This document shows positions 1 through 10,824 of a stretch of DNA of 64,000 nucleotides, in pieces. Source of the stretch: Maratus speciosus. Its lineage: Eukaryota; Arthropoda; Arachnida; Araneae; Salticidae. The position numbers and the translations under genes are program-made. Position 1 is the first letter of the stretch; each line of letters begins with the position of its first letter. The notes beneath the pieces are model-generated. The model was not told the DNA's origin and did not search any database. It worked only from the letters and a program-made list of their open reading frames with translations. The stretch lies in contig OZ010786.1 in assembly GCA_963932465.1 (NCBI GenBank), positions 271,282,411-271,346,410 of the forward strand, given 5' to 3'.

Positions 1-364
1 AGACGGGATTTGTCACTGACCGATAGGAGTGATGCATCAAGAGTCATTTAAACAGCTCACGCCTAACAACAGGCAAACTCATCAGTTAATGGAGTTAATT
101 CAGCACAAGTTGCTTCACAAGGGAAATCGTTATGTCAGCACTTTTCAGAACGTCGCATGATCAGCCACGTTGCCCAATTCCCTTCTGAGAAAGTGGCTTG
201 CTCAGCAGATATTCCTGGTTAAATACTGTCCCAAATCCTTTTTAAGGACAGACGCCTTTAATTTACCCATGCTTACGGTCATGCGCTTTTCCGACCGCGT
301 CTGTAAATCTCCCCAATAAGCCTATAAATAATCTTGTACATATTTTACTTTATTAAATACGTGT

Positions 365-760
365 GCCTAATAAGTTTGCTGGCTCCTTGATATATACGCT
401 TTATCATGGAAATAAGTATAAGATCGACAATTTTTAATGATTTTTTTAACCAATATCCTATAAATGCGGTCAGAACTCTTGGAAGTCCACTCAAGACCTT
501 GGACGCCATTAGTTTCAAAGATAGATTTTTTTTTTTTGACTGAGAAGCATGGCGTTGTCTTGTTGAAATATACATTTTCCAGATGTAATAAGTGGTGCAT
601 TGATTGCAAATTTTACCCCAATATGTCTTGATACTTCTCTTCGTTGATTTTTAAATGCATTGCAAAAATAGGTAGGGTACCACCTACTGTGAATGACCCC
701 ATAACATTACAGACTCATCTCCGAATTCGCGCGGCGTTAAGATTTTACTTTTCGAATATG
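365..760 (-). pseudogene. Tc1-like transposase fossil
   Basis: Reading the minus strand across frames gives, in order, a piece like VGGTLPIFAMHLKINEEKY, then FQQDNA near 565, then ENGVQ-like text followed by LEWTSKSSD near 490. This matches the Tc1/IS630 order of a GxGPL block, an FQQDNAPCH block with the second catalytic Asp, and a LEWPSQSPDLNP block with the third. Frameshifts and stops break it, so it is not functional. The terminal inverted repeats were not found. Family assignment is by motif order only. Confidence 0.6.
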
Positions 761-2149
761 ATGCCAATACTTAGTAAACCCACCAAGCTCATGCAAATTA
801 ACAATTTTTCTGAGTAATTTATTTCCATTTAGCGCCAAATGAAACATATTTTTTTGTAAACTACACGGACGCAAGTTTAGGCTGCTTTGTAAAAGGCAAG
901 GTCTCAATTTTACATATTTTGCCCTTCCGTCTGAACTTAAATATTGCGGACAGTTCGACTGGTTAATGGTAAGTTTAAAGCATTAACTATTTGAGACGAA
1001 AACTTTTTTTTCTGATATGCAATAGAAATACATCTGATTTTTTCGCTTCTTGAAAATAATCAAGGTCTACCTCTGCGCTTGGCTTTTCCATAATTTCAAG
1101 CATCTATTAAAAAATTATTGACATTTTTTTAGCAACCTATAGATCTTGTAATAGAAGCCTCGCTCATTCCACATACTTTCATGCCAAGAATTTTACCCCA
1201 TTATACGTTAAGGAAATATTTAGATTTCGGCATTCTTATCAACAGCATAAGCAAGTCCTTCAGTGTTTTCGAAACGCTTAATAACTCGAAGTTTAAGGTT
1301 TGAAGCATGAACAAAATGATATCATTTGCATATGAGCAAAAAAACTGTCGCGAATTTATATTTACGAATACTGCAAAATTTAAACATATTATTATTTTTT
1401 TTTACCCTTTTTTACCATGATCTTTTTAATACCACCACCTCACCATTCACAATAGAGGGAGAATTTCGTTAGATTAATTGTTTTACATTTGCAAAATTTG
1501 CATAACACAAGCATAAGCTTTTTCAGTCGACCTTAAACTTTTTTCCAGAGCATTAGACCAGACATTTACAGGCTGTATACAATTATTTCAACCTTTATGC
1601 AATGTATTACACAAATGTTATTTTTTTAAGAGATGTTTTTGCTCATTTGAAAATACTTTTTAATTGTAATATTGAAAAAATATGCATTAAGAATTATAAT
1701 TTTATGGATATTTCAAAAGTATATTAAAATTTGAAATTCTAAATTCCAAACACATATTTAATGAAATTAACTAGCTAAGGAGAAAATATAAAAAAATTAA
1801 AGATTTATTCGCAGCATAAAAAAACAATTACATTCCCATTGATGAGTTTCTTTATCATTCTTGTTAAAGAAAAAAATATGGAACAAATACCATTTGAAAG
1901 ATAAACGTTAATAGCAACAGTTTTTATGTGTTCATATTTCTTTTATTTTAGAATTCTATTATCAATGAAAATGTATATTTAACAACCTATATCAAAGGGG
2001 TACTTTTCACTGAAGATGAAATTCCCCTTCAGCTGAGAATATTCCGACTCTTTAAAATTAATGATATTTTTCCGTTATTTTCAAAGATATAACTTTTTTT
2101 CATATTTCAGTCACAACTTTTTTTCATATTTCAGTCACATAGAGTTTCC
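761..2149. other. AT-rich stretch, no gene recognised
   Basis: Very AT-rich sequence with homopolymer T and A runs. No convincing coding exon, RNA gene or paired inverted repeat was seen. The right part of the Tc1 fossil may extend into its first few hundred bases. Confidence 0.4.
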
Positions 2150-2420
2150 CGTTTTATAAATTAGTAAGAAACCAATTTTCACTTTATGGTCTACGCCGAA
2201 AAACATTTTCTTCAAATAATTCATCCTCGAGTAATGTGAAAGCGTAAATAGAAGAAAAGTTGTTATCAATATACCTGAAGTTTTTGTATTTTCTCTTGGG
2301 AAAAAATAAATCTTAAAGTCGACATATAAAGTTCTTCTTTCCATAAATCAATGTTTATCCTATGATGATTTATTTATACTGCAGAAATTCTCTAGCTATA
2401 TTTTATTTTTCTTTTAAGCT
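2150..2420. repeat. Dispersed repeat, copy A
   Basis: This segment shares long collinear stretches with 4215-4500: aaaccaattttcact, a block around 'cctcgag', 'aatgtgaaagc', 'tgcctgaag' variants, and 'gatgatttatttata'. The two copies are in the same orientation about 2.07 kb apart and have diverged by substitutions and small indels. No protein is encoded. It is either an old dispersed repeat or a segmental duplication. Confidence 0.55.
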
Positions 2421-2479
2421 CCGAGGTCACTATTACACAATTATTACTATTAAGGAATACTATTTTTGATTTCAAGTGT

Positions 2480-3575
2480 TTTTTTAAGGGCAGTTGGAAA
2501 GCTCTATACCTACCGTGTAAAATTAATGTACATTTTCTCAGAAACTACTAAAGATATTCTCTTGAAATTTTTTATACACATAATATGAATAATTCCTAAT
2601 AAAGGGAAGTCAACTTTATATACAAATATTCTTTTGTTATTTAAAATAAAAATCTGGAACAAAAATCACTTTAAACCATTAAAGGCCGTATACTGCCTTC
2701 CAGCAACATACCCAATTTAATCTTCTAAAATACTATTAGAATAATATTGAAACTCTAATGTCTAATGTTGTCAATAAAATAAATACTCAAAATATTATTA
2801 AAATAATTATCAACGTGTAGATGGCAGCACTCGTGCTTTTTAATTATAAAGATAGATTTATTTTCCCAATAGTTGCTACATGTGCTCTTTTTTTTTTTTT
2901 TGTTGTTGTTGTTGATTGCTTGTTAGGAAGATTGCGAAATACCCTATTTTGTTCTGCAGTGAGCAAGTAAAGTTTATCCCTTATCATATTTCTTTAAATT
3001 CATGTGTGCCTTAATATTATTAAATTTTATCAAAGAAAATTATGTTTTCAATTAAAGCCCAGTGCTGTTGATTGCAACAAACTGTCTTTTAGCCGCAAAC
3101 TATACTTGAAACAAAATCTAATTTTTTAAAGTATTTTACCCATGATTTATTCAAAGAATTAAAGCCCGAAAAAACTTCTAAATTTATTTTGGGAAAATCA
3201 GAAATTCAAGGGTTAAATAACAAAAAACTTTCATTTTTCCAAAGAGAGATTTTTTTTATAAAAAATGTATACATATGTTTGTAACAAAAGATCACTTCAG
3301 ATTGATCTGGGATATGTGTAAAATATTCAGGAAAGATTGCCGAAAATAATATGCGGTAGTTTTTATGAAAAGGTACATTGGAGTTCACAAAATACCATAT
3401 TGAGAAAATTGAGTTTAAAGTTTATGTATGCAATGTGTATGTACGATGTAAAAAAAAAACTCAATTACTTAAATTTTTGTAACTTCTCGTTGTCGTAGAA
3501 ATAAAAGAAATATACCATTCGAAATGGGAAAATTAAGGATATAAAATATTTTAAAAAAAAACGACCTTCCAACTG
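2480..3575. mobile_element. Candidate TIR element, weak
   Basis: GGCAGTTGGAAAGCTC near 2488 and CGACCTTCCAACTGC near 3564 form an imperfect inverted pair about 1.1 kb apart. The interior has no recognisable coding capacity. The pair is short and a further related motif (CTGCCTTCC) occurs near 2693, so the boundary is uncertain and the pairing could be chance. Confidence 0.25.
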
Positions 3576-3735
3576 CTAATTGAGTATGGACAATACATAA
3601 AAATTGTTTTTGTATAAAGTGGTACTTTAAGTTTTTATTAAAACTAAGAGCCACTTGTTGTAGCAAAATATATTTAAAGATACAAATATTACGTCGAATT
3701 TCATCTTCGAAGCAATTTACTTAAAATTGATATAG

Positions 3736-3739
<4 letters not shown>

Positions 3740-3776
<37 letters not shown>
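3740..3776. repeat. (TA)n microsatellite
   Basis: An uninterrupted run of TA dinucleotides. Confidence 0.95.
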
Positions 3777-3780
<4 letters not shown>

Positions 3781-4214
3781 TATTAATGCGTGACTTAAAC
3801 AAAGTAAAATTTCTGCGGTGCACTTCTTCAGTTTTATGAAAAACATTAATTTAGTCATACTAACTAATAAAATGCGAAATTGCTGATATAATTTGAAATC
3901 ACTCAAGGATTATATCTTTTTTTTCTTAAATAGCATATATTAATGTAAAAATGCAAAATAAGGTTTCTATAAACCAATATAATAAGGATTTATTCATATT
4001 TGACAAATCGCACAGCTATATTTCAAATTTCATTCAAATTCCATAGAAAGCAATTGTCAAACATCATTAAACATATGAAAAACAGTATTGTTGATTAGAG
4101 TGAGTGAGAATACTATATTAGGCGTATATAGAACATTTCTTCTCTAGTAAGATATTTAAAATTTTGTTAAGACGGTTGGATGCTGTGGAATATATTTTCG
4201 TCAAAAGCATTTAC

Positions 4215-4500
4215 TATTTTAAAAGGTACTACGAAGCCAATTTTCACTTGAAGATCCTCGTCGTAAAGTACTATTCTCAAATATTTCGTCCTCGAGAAAT
4301 GTGAAAGCATAAATAGATGGGTTGTTATTTAAATGCCTGAAGATTTTGAATATTTTTATTTTACATTCTCTTTGGAAAAAAAAAAAGGTTAATCTTAATG
4401 TGGATATATACGATAGGATTTCTAATAATAAATGTTTATCCAGTGATGATTTATTTATATTCCCAAACATCTCAGGCTATATCTTATTTTTTTTATTCAA
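4215..4500. repeat. Dispersed repeat, copy B
   Basis: Second copy of the segment at 2150-2420 in the same orientation. Shared landmarks include 'gccaattttcact', 'cctcgagaaatgtgaaagc', 'tgcctgaag' and 'gtgatgatttatttata'. Short open frames on both strands here have no recognisable domain and are not called as genes. Confidence 0.55.
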
Positions 4501-4793
4501 CTTTTCTACAATCTGCTGGAAAAATATTCTTTATCGGACAAAACTGATATGAAAATATTTTTTTAACTATAATATGGGAAAAATATACTTAAAATATTGT
4601 GGTTTCCTGCAGTATTCTAAAAGCGTATTACAATTTGGAAAATTCTAAATTTAAAATATATTGTCAATAAAATTAATCTGCATTAGGAAAAAAAATAATA
4701 ATTTGAAGATGTGTTCGTATTTAAAAAAATTCTAAATTTCCATGATGCATTTCTATATCAATGTATTATAGAAAAAGACAAAGAAGAAAGTGT

Positions 4794-4843
4794 TACACTA
4801 GATTAATATTAACATAATTATTCTAATTGGTAAACAAATCATA
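4794..4843. repeat. 50-bp direct repeat, left
   Basis: Begins ttacactagattaatattaac and recurs nearly unchanged at about 5071-5120. The two repeats bracket a 227-bp interval that holds a tRNA-like sequence. They are longer than an ordinary target-site duplication, so they may be terminal direct repeats of a small element or the product of a local duplication. Confidence 0.75.
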
Positions 4844-4875
4844 TTAGAAGTAAATTTCCAACTGGGCGAAAAATG

Positions 4876-4947
4876 TCCGGACCAGGATTCGAACCCGGGA
4901 CCTCTTGGCTGAAGCCGCCAGTGCTCTACCATCTGAGCGATCCCGGA
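4876..4947 (-). repeat. tRNA-like sequence (SINE head or tRNA pseudogene)
   Basis: Read on the minus strand this 72-nt stretch has tRNA architecture. It has an acceptor stem with five clean pairs (TCCGG/CCGGA), a D-arm GCTC-AGATGGTA-GAGC that supplies a pol III A box, and a T-arm with GGTTCGAATCC, a perfect B box. The anticodon loop lacks U33 and the anticodon stem has a mismatch, so a working tRNA is unlikely. It is flanked by an inverted pair (ctgggcgaaaaa near 4862, tttttcacccag near 4965) and further out by the 50-bp direct repeats. Confidence 0.65.
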
Positions 4948-5070
4948 CGATTCTGGTCGACCTTTTTCACCCAGCTAACCTTGATGATCACAGCATCTGG
5001 TCTGAAACCTGGTTCAGCTCAACAGAATAAATCTCAGGTAATGGAACTCCAGAAATCGCTGGATACGAAA

Positions 5071-5137
5071 TTACACTAGATTAATATTAACACAATTATT
5101 CTAATTGGTAAACAAATCATTTGATTTGTTTACCAAT
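5071..5137. repeat. 50-bp direct repeat, right, running into a perfect palindrome
   Basis: Second copy of the 4794-4843 repeat. Its end forms a perfect 16-bp inverted repeat with a 2-bp spacer at 5104-5137 (ATTGGTAAACAAATCA, TT, and its complement). The left copy lacks the second palindrome arm, so the right flank differs structurally from the left. Confidence 0.75.
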
Positions 5138-5374
5138 GATCACGTGTTAATCAGGTCCGACTGTAATTATATCGAATATGACTTAAAGCAAAAAGACAAT
5201 ACTAAGAAAACATATTATTAAAAAAAAATTGTATTATTTTCAAAATATTATCAAGTTTTACTTTACAATATTTTCGCTATTTTAACTTTGCCAGAAAGAA
5301 TTTCTACAGTTTACATGTGTATCGGTATTGATCTTGAGATATATTCCACTTTAATAGATTTTTCAACACAAAAG

Positions 5375-5378
<4 letters not shown>

Positions 5379-5425
<47 letters not shown>
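5379..5425. repeat. (CA)n(TA)n microsatellite
   Basis: A CA dinucleotide run passes into a short TA run. The TA run abuts the left end of the next transposon, and a matching TA run follows its right end. This suggests insertion into a (TA)n tract. Confidence 0.9.
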
Positions 5426-5427
<2 letters not shown>

Positions 5428-7019
5428 GGTAAAGTAGGGACAGACTCCGCGGTGGGACAGATGCCGCAGAGATTGTGTGGCCGACACTAGCGCTTCCTAG
5501 GTCAATTTAAGAAATTCGTAGTGTTCCTCTTTGCTGTGTGCTGTGTTATATGCGTTTCCACTGCTTAATTGTCAGTATTTACAAATTTATGCCAGTTATT
5601 ATTGTTCGAATTTGCGTGATAAGTTGCTAAAATTATTCTAATAAAGTTTTATTACATTAAGCAGAAATTTCATCCCAAAACCGATTGCAACTGCAGATAA
5701 GATCCTCGTAGAATACAGACTTGTGCTCCCCTTTCTCTCACGTCGCTCACATGACACAAAACGGCGGCGCGACATCTTAACCGCCACTATGCGACAGATG
5801 CCGCAAAATATTCTTTTTTCGGTTCAATAAAGTCATCACTGCAATTTAAGAAGAACTTACATTTTAATGAACGTATATTAGCACATTCTGCTACTTATCA
5901 AATTATTCTCAGCAACAATGTTGGTTCACCATGTGTGAATAAGGATTCTCACGATCTAAACTATTAAACAAAATATCTCTTATCCCGATGGTCAAAAGAT
6001 CTATACAGCCAAATAAGAGAAAGCAAAGGGATGCAAATATTACAAGCACAGAGCTTATAAACAAGAAAAAAGAATAAGGAAATAAAAAGAAAAAGAAACT
6101 AGCAAGCCTCAAACAACTACAGCATGGCGGAAGTAAAATGTGTAAAAAAAGGAAGGAAAAAATCAACTTGAAAACACCTGACTTGAGAAAGAAATGAAGA
6201 TATGAGTCATCTTCCGACAATGATGAAATTGTACCTTCTTATGGATTCCGATGGCAGTCTTGGATTGGAATTTGATGACTCTGAATGTGCTGAGTGTCAG
6301 GAGTCTTATCCAGAAACAAAGTCTAAAGCGCGCAGGATTCAGTGTATCAAATTCAATCGATAGCTGCATGAAAAAGGCTCAGTTTACTTTTGCAATGGGA
6401 AGTGCGGCGTGATTGTGGGCGAATGGAAATACAAAATCAAAGAATGAGAAGAAAGGCCAAATATAAACAGACTAGGACCTAAATAGAATTTAACTAATAC
6501 TTACATTAAGGGCAAACTGCAACGTTCGTCTGGACGTAAACCAGTGTTTTATATCTTTTTTGTAACTATGCTGTCTATTGTTTCCAGTAATTATGCTATC
6601 CATTCATGTAAATTCAAATATATTTCTTTTCCTTTTCATTTCTTAAGTTTTATTTTTTGAGCTTACATTTTTGCATTTTCGTTAAACTTTTCACAATTTA
6701 GTGATATATATAATTTTTCTGTGTTTTTATTTCCATTTTAAGTAGTTTGAGAAAATAAAGCGATTTACTTGAAAAAAAAAACAGCAATGCTTTAATTCTC
6801 CATGCGGAATCTTACCCAGCACATAAAAAATCATGTTAAAAAATGACGTTTGGGAAAATAACTATGCCTACTTTATTAAGAGGGTTTGAACTTGTTTAAC
6901 ATAGAAATTAGATTATAAAGGGTTTGATTAAGGATTTCTGGTATTTAGTTTGTTGTTTTTTGCTTTATTGTACACTTTTCAAGAAAAAAAAGGGAAATTG
7001 CAGCATCTGTCCCCCACTT

Positions 7020-7027
<8 letters not shown>
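5424..7027 (+). mobile_element. pogo-like DNA transposon, inactive
   Basis: The ends are inverted: TATAGGGTAAAGTAGGGACAG at the left and ctgtcccccactttaccctata at the right, about 25 bp with few mismatches and TA at both borders. An internal copy of the terminal motif (gcgacagatgccgcaaaat) lies near 5790. The only coding trace is a plus-strand C-terminal fragment at 6250-6420. TA targeting and that fragment point to the pogo/Tigger branch of Tc1/mariner. The catalytic core is not readable, so this is a decayed or internally deleted copy. Confidence 0.65.
6250..6420 (+). pseudogene. pogo-type transposase C-terminal zinc-finger remnant
   Basis: The plus strand reads LEFDDSECAECQESYPETK, then SKARRIQCIKF, a stop, then a HEKG and FCNGKCG block. 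The spacing of CAEC, IQC and NGKC, with a tryptophan replaced and a stop inserted, resembles the C-terminal Cys/His finger carried by some pogo-family transposases. No catalytic residues are readable. The minus-strand open frame covering 5909-6220 looks like a shadow of an A-rich region. Confidence 0.5.
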
Positions 7028-7052
<25 letters not shown>

Positions 7053-7289
7053 CGAGGAAGGATCCAAAAAAAGATTACAAAAGTAATAAAAAATTATAAA
7101 TTAACAATAGACTGAAAATGAAAAAGGGAATTAAGGGGCATACTTGTCGTCACTTTTCCACATAATCACCATATCTACTCATAAGTTCGGAGAGGCATTA
7201 GAGTGCTTGAAATGGCAAGACATTTAGAAAAGTTGCCTCTCTTGTGCCACTTGCACAAGTTTACGTGAAACCATACAACGCAAACGCCC

Positions 7290-7575
7290 TGTCTTGTTAA
7301 GTGATGGTCTCATCTTCCTGCATGACATTACCAGTCCTATACTGCTCGCGAATCTCAGGAATAGCTTCAAACGTTCAAGTGGGAAGTCTAGAGCCAACAC
7401 GCCCAACACACACACACACACAAAGAGAACAACCAAGATGTGGCATCCAGTTACTATTTCCTGTTTCCGAAATTGCAGGAAACAATTATCGGAATCAAGT
7501 TTCTCTTCAGATGGTGATGTGAAATCAGCTGCCGAGAAATTGCTCATTGAGCTTGGACTTGATTTCAACCAAGCC
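7290..7575 (+). pseudogene. mariner transposase fragment
   Basis: The plus strand encodes SDGLIFLHDITSPILLANL, resembling the mariner block around the second catalytic Asp (usually LHDNARPH). Further on, SSDGDVKSAAEKLL resembles the block after the third Asp in which SDDEVKxAV is usual. The segment with the third Asp is missing or scrambled, with CA-rich sequence in between. It is clearly non-functional. Confidence 0.55.
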
Positions 7576-7689
7576 GGATTAGGAAACACTTGACTTGATT
7601 TTATTTGATAGCCTAAGCGGGACAGATCAGACAAAGAGACCTAGTCTGCAGAGCATAATGCCTCTCCCGGTTTCCTTTACTAAGCACTA

Positions 7690-8235
7690 AAAAAAAGGTT
7701 TAGCCGGAGCTGCACCCGCCATAGTCGCCCGACAAGGGGCGGGATCGAAAACAATTAAACACCTGCCCTGCCTTTGGAGAACCCAAACGCAACACGGGGC
7801 GGTATAGATTTGAGTAGTAAATGAAAAATATAAAATAAAAATATTTACATATGGATTCCTCACTGCCGGAAAGCAGATTTTCCCCGTGACACTAGGCAGT
7901 CAGGTCATAAAATTGCCGCCTGAGTAAGCTCAAATTGCAACACTGGGCAGCACAACTCGATGGAGGAACAGGGCGCAGCCCAATCGACCAGTGAGTTAAA
8001 TTGGAAATGATACGGAAAAAGAAGTGAATGTTTTTAAGCTTTGTCAGTAGTGTTGAGCCTGTCAGAATGTAGGATAGCCAGGTCTTAGAAGCGTGGATTC
8101 GTGAAGGATGTACTAGCATTGCCTCATGAGTAGCGGTCCCCACACTCACAGCAGGGAGAATTGGCACATTTGAATTTGCGCAGGTATGTGTTAAAGGGTC
8201 CATGGCCAGTGAGAAAACTAGTTGTGTAAGCAAAT
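7690..8235 (-). mobile_element. 5'-truncated non-LTR retrotransposon fragment
   Basis: On the minus strand, 8130-8225 reads FLTGHGPFNTYLRKFK followed by CANSPCCECG and a stop. This matches the conserved C-terminal segment of many Jockey/R1-type LINE polyproteins (LTGHGxFxxYLxRF, then xSPxCxCG). The fragment sits inside the mariner element and is bordered by a diverged direct repeat (7500-7575 versus 8250-8325). The clade and exact 3' end cannot be settled by eye. Confidence 0.6.
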
Positions 8236-8499
8236 TATAATTATCTGAAACAGTTTCTCTTCAGACGGTGATGTGAAAACAGCTGCCGAGAAATTGCTCG
8301 ATGGGCTAGCACTGATTTCTACTAAGGCGGGTTAAACAAGTTCGCCCGGCGTTACGATAAATTACTATAAAGATTTGGCGATTATGTGAAAAAGTGATCG
8401 ATAGGTATGCCTCTTAATTCGCTTTCGTATTTTCGGTCTATTGTTAATAATTATTTTTTTATTACTTTGTAACCTTTTTTTTTTGGCTCCATCCTTGTA

Positions 8500-9085
8500 C
8501 ATATTTTTTTTAATCTTCAATTAATTTTTATGTATGGTTGTAAGATACACATTGAATATATTCTCTCAAGAATTTCCTTCGTACCATCCGATTCATCTTA
8601 AAAAATATATCAACATATGTTATCATTTGACAAATAATTGTAATATCCGATTTTTAAGGAATTTTTTAAAAAGTTTTTCCCCTTTTTTATCCACCTTAGG
8701 CGTGGAATTTTTGAAAATCCTTTCTCATCAGAAGTCTATGTCATAAGAAGTATTTTTACCACAATTTTCAAGTTTTAGGTTTAGTAGTTTGGGCTGTCCG
8801 TTGATTAGCCCCCCTATCCAGACTTTCGTTTATTGTATATATGGAAAATTCCAGTTTTGGCGAAGGTTCTATTCATTATTTTTTGTTTGGCTATCTATAC
8901 TAATAAAAGTATAAAATAAAATAAATATCAGCTTAAAATTTATCAATTAAATTATTAAAGAAATAAATCTATAGTTAGTGAAATCTTTAAATTCATACTA
9001 AAAATACATGTTGACAGGAAATTGTACGAAGCAAAATAAATGGGTAAATGAACATGATGAGAATTATGAGCAGAATACGCACACT
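8500..9085. other. AT-rich spacer, nothing recognised
   Basis: No coding, RNA or repeat structure stood out between the mariner and the next element. Confidence 0.4.
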
Positions 9086-10824
9086 TACCATATTCCCCCG
9101 CATTAGCCGGCATGCCGCAAAATTTGAGGGGAACAAATTTTTGAATATTAGTCCCTGGTCTTTCCCGGCATGCCGAAAAAAGCGAGGATCTTCGAAATTG
9201 GAAAGGAATGAGGTTCATTAGCTGTATTCAGTTGCAGGGATTGGTGTTGGGTAAGGAGGGAGGCAGTATATAGTTTGTCCCCACTTTTCTAATTATTTAG
9301 TTTACTCTTTTTACATATTCAAGATATTAAAAACGTGTTTCCTGTGTGTCATATACCATTTCACACAAAGCTCTCTTCCTAGCACCCATCCGATATTCAC
9401 AATGTAGAAATAGATTATCTGATAAATTATTATATGAACAGAAATATTCTTAATACTATACATTAAATAAGAAAAAAATGTAATAATTATCTAAATATAT
9501 AAAGAGAGAAATATGTGCTTACATTATATAAAAAATGTAATTTTATATGATAATTTAAAAAGCTGAAATTTTACTGAAATACAGGGTTTTATTCAATAAG
9601 AAAGACCAGCTGACTAAGAATGGAAAACGCTGAAGGTACCAAAAAATCAATTTTTTTTTTTTTTAAATGAAAAAAAATCTTGAATGTCAAGCTTATCAAA
9701 CACGAAAACGCTTGAAGTGCTAAACCTAGTAGTAATAGATCAAACAAGTCGGAAATTTTACATCTAACGTGGCAAATGAGGTGCTTTCGCCTTCTTTTTC
9801 TTCGCTCTCTTGAAAAATTTCCTCTTTTGGACATTCAGCGTTTTCCATTCTTAGTCCTAAATTAGAAATACAAAATTTGATGCATATTTAATCATTCATA
9901 ATCACTATATTTGCTTTTTTCCTCTGTTAGACCAGAAGTCTCGTCTTTGGCAACAGAATCAGGAATAGCATTCGTTTGAATAAGTTCTTTCAAATGATTA
10001 TGCAAAATGTCTGTGTTTCTTTTCGTAGTTGAACCACGTTAATTTATCCACACCTGTTTAATTAAGTCTTCGGAAACTTTTCCCATACTGCATTTACCCA
10101 GAGAGCTATAGCAACATACGAAGCAGATCGACGTTTACCAGACTTCGTGAATTCCTGTTCTCCATTAACACCTAATTTATGCTTTGAAAGTCTTATTCCA
10201 ATGCACATCCGCGTGCTGTAACAATGGTGTCAAACCTCCAGGAATTATTACAAGCTCTGTTTTATGATGTTCTTTAAAACTATATTTAACAGTCATTTTT
10301 AGGTGGGGTTTCGCACTGTCCAATTAGACGGATTTTGGTTTAGAAAAGCAATTAGGGCGATTACCCGAAACTTTTTGCTTATGTATATTCATCAAGTCAC
10401 TATGCATAGAACCTTGGACAGAGTGACTACAAAATTGGGAAATCTGATTTTGGAATATTTTTTAAGCCTTTAAAAATTAAAATTGGTTTCAATTTTGTTC
10501 CATCGGCCATTGCACTCAATATAATTGTGTATCGTAGTTTTCCTTACCAGTCGTTCTGCATAATATGGATACCATGCCTTTAAAGTCAGAAGTTTTCTGC
10601 TGGGGCAGAACAAACCACATATCATATATATAGTCGTTGTCATATACATAGACAGAGACAGAGAGAAAAATTACTGATGTTTTTTTCCTTAAAATGAAAA
10701 ATGTTGTTAGAGAAACAAAAATGAATCAGTCACCCGTCCTCCTGTAGCGAAACCTCATATTTTCCGGCATGCTGGTGTATCTCGATGTTTTTTGGCATGC
10801 CGGCTAATGCGGGGGAATACGGTA
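9086..10824 (-). mobile_element. pogo/Tigger-like DNA transposon, inactive
   Basis: The ends TACCATATTCCCCCGC at the left and gcgggggaatacggta at the right are inverted, continue through ATTAGCCGGCATGCC on each side, and carry TA at the borders. Each end has two copies of the palindrome GGCATGCCG or a close variant (9108-9117 and 9166-9175 at the left, about 10765 and 10794-10803 at the right). These could be transposase-binding sites. The interior encodes decayed minus-strand transposase. Confidence 0.75.
9950..10460 (-). pseudogene. pogo-type (CENP-B-like DDE) transposase remnant
   Basis: On the minus strand a frame reads LDSAKPHLK, then KEHHKTELVIIPGG and LTPLLQHADVHWNK, then pieces like KRRSAS and EKVSEDLIKQ. 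This is the usual pogo order around the second catalytic Asp (LDSARxH), the VIIPGGLTxxLQPLDVxxNKPFK block with the third Asp, and the C-terminal WxxVxxDLIxxxF. Frameshifts and stops interrupt it. Confidence 0.65.

Larger units (their letters stand above)
7051..8499 (+). mobile_element. Degenerate mariner element with nested retroelement
   Basis: Extended inverted ends flank this unit. The left end (TACGAGGAAGGATCC, an A run, then ...acaatagactgaaaat...) matches the reverse complement of the right end (gtacaaggatggagcc, an A run, then ...caatagaccgaaaat...) over roughly 110 bp with indels. TA lies at both borders. Inside are plus-strand mariner transposase fragments, one of them duplicated (7500-7575 and 8250-8325), with a minus-strand non-LTR fragment between the duplicates. 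Confidence 0.7.

Noticed and set aside
4876..4947. Functional tRNA gene
   Set aside because: The anticodon loop lacks U33, an anticodon-stem mismatch is present, and the acceptor stem is imperfect; better read as a SINE head or pseudogene.
5909..6220. 103-codon minus-strand frame with runs of Phe and Ser
   Set aside because: Low-complexity shadow of the A/G-rich plus strand inside a pogo-like element.
7224..7634. 136-codon minus-strand frame
   Set aside because: It lies opposite the mariner transposase fragment and has no domain; the plus strand carries the recognisable motifs.
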